Part shown: positions 60,106-64,000 of the stretch, one piece after another
Layout: every line of letters begins with the position of its first letter
Position numbering within the stretch: position 1 is the stretch's first letter
Assembly: GCF_002848345.1 (NCBI RefSeq)
Contig: NZ_CP025429.1
Span: 3,348,001-3,412,000, forward strand
Source of the DNA: Chromobacterium sp. ATCC 53434
GTDB lineage: Bacteria; Pseudomonadota; Gammaproteobacteria; Burkholderiales; Chromobacteriaceae
Length of the DNA: 64,000 nt
Reading direction: 5' to 3'
Program-made: the position numbers and the translations under genes
Notes under the pieces: model-generated
What the model was told of the DNA's origin: nothing
The model's database searches: none
The model's input: only the letters and a program-made list of their open reading frames with translations

Positions 60106-60960
60106 ACCGCCCCCGCAAGCCATGCCGCCCGGCATGGCTTGCCCCCCCCTCCCCGGCCGTCTCCAGGCCGCCAGTCTCCCCCATTCAACTGCGTCAACCG
60201 GCGCTGCGGCCTGCCGACGCGGCAAGCCATCGCCCGCGCCCCGCGACAACCCGCGCCAAAGCTGAATTAAAAATTCTTGCTTTATTCTGTTTCAACAAAT
60301 ACATTAAAACCAACGCAGGGAGACACCGCCGCGCCGGCGTCACGGCCCTGCTCCGTCAGCGAGGCGGCTTGATCATGCCCGCGCGGTGAATGACTTGATG
60401 GGAGAGATATCAAAACCGGTTTTGCGCCGAGGGCGTTGAAATCCCTTTCGATGCAAAAACGAAAACCGCCAAACGCAATCGGCGGACCACCATTCGCCTG
60501 GCTTTAATCTGAACGCGCGGCCTATGCCAATAGATTTAAAAGGCGCTCTGTTTTTCCCCTTGACGGAAATCGCAAGCCAAATCCTTTTGAACGCGTAAAA
60601 CGGCCTCAGACGAATTGCGTCAGGAGGTTTGATCATATTTGATTTCGGATGGGGAATTTTTGAAAATACATCGGTTTGCAAAAAGAACGACCTCTGCTTA
60701 TAAATGCTAAAGGCCTGCGCCAATAGGCCAAAAAGCGCAATAGGTCAATATACCGGCTCAAACTACGACATCCAGCTTGACTCGAAAACTGTCCAATAGC
60801 TTGATCAAATAGAGGATTTGAAATACTGAAATAGGGATATAAGCGACTATCTCTCTGCGGCTTCAATTGAAAAACAGCTTACATAACTTCTATCGGCTTA
60901 AAGCCGGAACATTTGGGGATTCTATGGAAAATCTGCATCACAAGTCTGTTGGAGTTGGCA
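60106..60960. other. Long AT-rich region before the exoprotein gene
   Basis: About 855 bp without a supported gene. A hairpin GCAAGCCATGCC/GGCATGGCTTGC (about 60115-60142) follows the DAHP synthase without a T-run. A possible promoter TTGCTT-N16-TACATT lies at 60278-60305. CAAAACCGGTTTTG (60411-60424) is a perfect 14-bp palindrome. A short CCGCC/GGCGG stem (60466-60485) with A-tracts could be a weak minus-strand terminator. Open frames of 77-116 codons on the minus strand lack ribosome sites and similarity that I recognise. Confidence 0.55.
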
Positions 60961-63900
60961 ATGAATCGTATCTACAATGTCATCTGGCATCACCTGACAC
61001 AGCAATGGACAGTTGTGTCCGAGCACACCTGCGCCAAGAAACGCCGGTCCTCTTCCGGGAAGAAAATCACCCCGATCATGCTGAGCCTGCTGGGTTGCCT
61101 GGCCAATGAAGCCACGGCTGCGCCAGCTGGCGGCCAAGTCACAAGCGGTAGCGGCAATATCCGGCAAGCCGGCACCACCACCACCGTTGTCCAGAACAGT
61201 CAAAACCTGGCATTAAACTGGAATAGCTTCAATGTCTCGTCAAACGAGACCGTCAATTTCATCCAGCCGAATCGCACCGCGCTCGCGGTAAACTACATTC
61301 GGGACAATTCGCCCAGCCAGATAATGGGCCATTTGAACGCCAATGGTCAGTTATGGCTGATCAATCCGAATGGGATGATCTTTGGCCGCAATGCCCAGGT
61401 CAATGTCGGCAGCCTGATCGCCTCGACGCTGTCCGCCGACAACAACGCGAACAACGGCACGATAAAATTCACCGGCTCCGGAACCGGGAGCATCGTCAAC
61501 CAGGGACAAATCAATGCCGCGCAAGGCGGCTATGTCGCCTTCCTCGGCAATGCCGTCAGCAATCAGGGGACGATAAACGCCAGCGCCGGCGCCGTCGCGC
61601 TGGCCGGCGGCAGCGAAATCAGCGTGGATTTCGCCGACCATCAGCTGGTCAGCGTCCAGGTAAATGAAAGCACCTTGAACAATCTGGCGGAAAACCGGCA
61701 GTTGATCCAGGCCGACGGCGGCCAGGTCATCATGACCGCGGGGGCCCACGACAGCATCTTGAGCAGCGCCGTCAACAATAGCGGCATCATCGAAGCGCGC
61801 ACGCTGGAAAACCACAACGGCACGATCACCTTATTAGCCGGCATGACCGCGGGCACGACCAGCGTGGCGGGCACGCTGGACGCATCGGCCCCCAACGGAG
61901 GCGACGGCGGCCATATCGACACCTCCGCGGCCCATGTCGATGTCGCGCCCGGCGCGAACATCACGACCAAAGCGCCGAACGGTTCGACCGGCTCCTGGAC
62001 GATAGACCCGCAGAACTACACGATCGCCGCCAGCGGCGGCGACATCACCGGCTCGCAAGTCAGCAGCCTGCTGGCCAGCAACAACATCATCATCTCGTCC
62101 ACCCAGGGCGCCACCGCCGGCAGCGGCGACCTGAATGTCAACGACGCGATCAGCTGGAGCAACGCCAACTCGCTGACCCTGAACGCGGTGCGCAATGTCA
62201 GCTTCAACAGCGGCGGCACGGTGACGAATACCGGCGGCGGCACCTTGTCGGCCAGGGCCGACGCCAATGCCAGCGGCACCGGCACGGTGATCATGAATGG
62301 CGGCAGCATCAATGTCAGCGGCACCGGCGGCGCGGTCAATTTCTATTACAACCCGGCGGTGTTCGGCACCGCGTCCAGCTTCAGCAATGTCACCGTGGGC
62401 AGCGGCGACAAGTTCACGGCCTATATGCTGATCAACAGCGCGAGCAAGCTGCAGTCGATGTCGGTCAACACCGCCGGCAATTACGCATTGGGCACCAATA
62501 TCGACGCGTCTTCGATCAGCAACTTCACGCCCGTCGCGTTTACCGGCAATTTCGATGGCCTGAATTACGCGATCAGCAATCTTACCGTGAACGCCAGCGC
62601 CAATAACGCAGGCTTGTTCAGCACGGCGAGCAGCGCGGCGACCATACAGAACGTGACGCTGAGCAATGCCTCGATCACCGGCCACGCGGCTGTCGGCGCC
62701 TTGGTCGGCAACAACGCCGGCACGATCAAGAACATCACGGTCAGCGGCACCGTCAGCGGAAGCAGCGACGAAATCGGCGGGGTGGTCGGCTATAACACCG
62801 GCACCCTGGATCGCATCAACTCGTCAGCCACGGTCAACGGCACCGGCGTCAGCGGCGCCAGCGACTATGTCGGCGGACTGATCGGCTATAGCACCGGCGG
62901 CGCCATCAGCAATGCGTCGGTGACCGGGGCGGTCAATACCGCGGCGCATAATTACTATGTCGGCGGCTTCATCGGCTACAGCAACAGCACGATCAGCAAC
63001 TCATCGGCCACCGGAAACGTCAATTCGATATTCGGCGGCTACACCGGCGGATTCATCGGCTATGCCGGCGGCGGAACGGTATCGACTTCCTATGCGACCG
63101 GCTCGGTAAGCGCCGGCGATTATGGTTACGACGATAACGCGGGCTTTATCGGCGTCAACTATGCGCCGATCACCAATTGTTATTCGACCGGCACCGTCAA
63201 CCTTGCGCAATCGTGGTACAGCGGCAGCTTCGTCGGACAAAACCGCGCCAATATCAGCAATTCCTACTCCACCGGCAACATCACCGTCAGCAGCGGACCG
63301 GCGGCCGGCGGCGACGGGTCCGCCACCTATACCGACAGCGTCGGCGGCTTCGTCGGCTACAACGTCTCCGGCAACCTGAGCAATGTCTACGCGACCGGCA
63401 GCGTCACCTCCACCGGGCAGGGCGCGAACGGCACCTACTACGGCAGCTATTATGTCGGCGGCCTGGTCGGCTATGTCGGGTCGGGCAATATCACCCATTC
63501 CTACGCGACGGGCAATGTCACGGCCACCGCGCTGATCCGGGGAGCGGGCGGGCTGGTCGGCGAAGGCGTCGCCGGCACCTATACCAATGACTACGCCAGC
63601 GGCAATGTGACGGCGACGCAAGCCGGCTACAGCTCGCCCCCCAGCTATGTCGGCGGCTTGCTCGGCTATCCCGGCGCGACGCTGGTCAATACCTATTCGG
63701 TGGGCAATGTCAGCGTTTCCGCCGGCACCACCAACTCCGGCGGCCTGACCGGCGCGGCGACCACCATCACCGGCAGCTCGTTCTGGGATACCACGACCAG
63801 CGGCAAAGCCACCGACCCTTCCACCCACGCGGTCGGAATGAATACGGCCAATATGCAGACACAGGCCAACTTCACCTCGGCGACGGCGGCCAATGGCAAC

Positions 63901-64000
63901 AGCAACCCGGCCTGGGATTTTTCCACTGTCTGGAAAATGGGCTCCGGCTCTTATCTGTACCCGGTATTCCAGACACCAGACGGACCGACCAGCACGCCCG
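60961..64000 (+). CDS. Two-partner-secretion exoprotein (TpsA/filamentous hemagglutinin-like), partial at the window end
   Basis: At least 1013 residues; the frame is still open at the window edge. The N-terminus MNRIYNVIWHHLTQQWTVVSE is an extended signal peptide region, typical of large type V secreted proteins, followed by a signal sequence ending near NEATAA. The TPS (hemagglutination activity) domain spans about 54-200, with NRTALAVNYIRDNSPSQIMG and the NPNGMIFG motif. From about residue 530 on, many GLUG-type repeats appear (VGGLIGYSTGG, VGGFIGYSN, VGGLVGYVG), likely a long beta-helix. It would be exported by a TpsB pore, which is not in the window. GGAG 6 nt upstream sets the start. 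Probable role: adhesion or surface display. Confidence 0.93.
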   Translation, partial: MNRIYNVIWHHLTQQWTVVSEHTCAKKRRSSSGKKITPIMLSLLGCLANEATAAPAGGQVTSGSGNIRQAGTTTTVVQNSQNLALNWNSFNVSSNETVNFIQPNRTALAVNYIRDNSPSQIMGHLNANGQLWLINPNGMIFGRNAQVNVGSLIASTLSADNNANNGTIKFTGSGTGSIVNQGQINAAQGGYVAFLGNAVSNQGTINASAGAVALAGGSEISVDFADHQLVSVQVNESTLNNLAENRQLIQADGGQVIMTAGAHDSILSSAVNNSGIIEARTLENHNGTITLLAGMTAGTTSVAGTLDASAPNGGDGGHIDTSAAHVDVAPGANITTKAPNGSTGSWTIDPQNYTIAASGGDITGSQVSSLLASNNIIISSTQGATAGSGDLNVNDAISWSNANSLTLNAVRNVSFNSGGTVTNTGGGTLSARADANASGTGTVIMNGGSINVSGTGGAVNFYYNPAVFGTASSFSNVTVGSGDKFTAYMLINSASKLQSMSVNTAGNYALGTNIDASSISNFTPVAFTGNFDGLNYAISNLTVNASANNAGLFSTASSAATIQNVTLSNASITGHAAVGALVGNNAGTIKNITVSGTVSGSSDEIGGVVGYNTGTLDRINSSATVNGTGVSGASDYVGGLIGYSTGGAISNASVTGAVNTAAHNYYVGGFIGYSNSTISNSSATGNVNSIFGGYTGGFIGYAGGGTVSTSYATGSVSAGDYGYDDNAGFIGVNYAPITNCYSTGTVNLAQSWYSGSFVGQNRANISNSYSTGNITVSSGPAAGGDGSATYTDSVGGFVGYNVSGNLSNVYATGSVTSTGQGANGTYYGSYYVGGLVGYVGSGNITHSYATGNVTATALIRGAGGLVGEGVAGTYTNDYASGNVTATQAGYSSPPSYVGGLLGYPGATLVNTYSVGNVSVSAGTTNSGGLTGAATTITGSSFWDTTTSGKATDPSTHAVGMNTANMQTQANFTSATAANGNSNPAWDFSTVWKMGSGSYLYPVFQTPDGPTSTP

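Noticed and set aside
60373..60866. Two overlapping minus-strand frames (116 and 77 codons) before the exoprotein gene
   Set aside because: They overlap each other, lack ribosome sites and conserved motifs, and a terminator-like stem lies inside one of them.
61977..63800. Tandem similar segments that might look like a CRISPR or DNA repeat array
   Set aside because: They are protein-level GLUG repeats within one open frame; DNA units vary in length and sequence, with no constant repeat and spacer pattern.

Overview
The window is high-GC (about 65-70 percent) chromosomal DNA, densely packed with genes, and almost every gene has a clear Shine-Dalgarno site. Gene content points to a Chromobacterium-like member of the Neisseriales (Betaproteobacteria): an EntCEBA-type dihydroxybenzoate locus (called cbaCEBA in C. 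violaceum, from memory), a GH20 chitobiase, an aruCFGDB arginine succinyltransferase operon, many chemosensory and membrane proteins, and repeated short mobile elements. This assignment is inference from content; no rRNA or tRNA is present to confirm it.

Layout. 1-463: start of a Rieske oxygenase. 1.1-4.4 kb: ackA-pta. 4.41-5.79 kb: an IS1111-group element inserted in the terminator shared by pta and a convergent gene of unknown function (5.8-6.6 kb). 6.9-8.4 kb: a membrane chemoreceptor. 8.5-12.1 kb: an operon (PEP mutase/isocitrate lyase-like, AhpD-like, RidA) with a divergent MocR regulator; a MITE has split ridA. 12.1-14.3 kb: a Zur-box-preceded pair (DUF1826 protein, ZigA-type metallochaperone) with a second copy of the MITE between the genes. 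14.3-19.5 kb: hrpA and a degenerate HD-GYP protein. 19.6-23.1 kb: tandem alkaline phosphatases and a His-rich exported protein. 23.1-28.7 kb: AraC/MFS pair, small membrane proteins, a YdcF-like protein, a sensor-like membrane protein without an output domain and an orphan solute-binding protein. 28.8-32.4 kb: livHMGF. 32.9-39.4 kb: aruCFGDB. 39.7-47.5 kb: a Fur-box-preceded iron operon combining an OprB-type porin, a beta-propeller protein, a Tat-exported DyP peroxidase and an FbpABC-type ferric ABC transporter. 47.5-50.8 kb: an AT-rich islet. 50.8-54.2 kb: lipocalin-like protein and chitobiase. 54.4-60.1 kb: catecholate biosynthesis (entCEBA plus DAHP synthase) under a near-perfect Fur box. 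60.96 kb to the end: a large two-partner-secretion exoprotein, cut by the window edge.

How the genes work together. Metal homeostasis dominates the accessory part: Zur controls the DUF1826/ZigA pair, and Fur probably controls both the ferric transporter operon and the catecholate operon, in which the DAHP synthase feeds chorismate towards dihydroxybenzoate. Arginine catabolism (Aru) lies beside a branched-chain amino-acid importer. The most unusual signals are in the mobile DNA: the IS1111 element's noncoding right end contains two short segments that match the two sides of its own insertion site, as expected of a guide (seek/bridge) RNA; and two copies of one MITE with 3-bp TAA/TTA duplications have landed in or at the end of genes.
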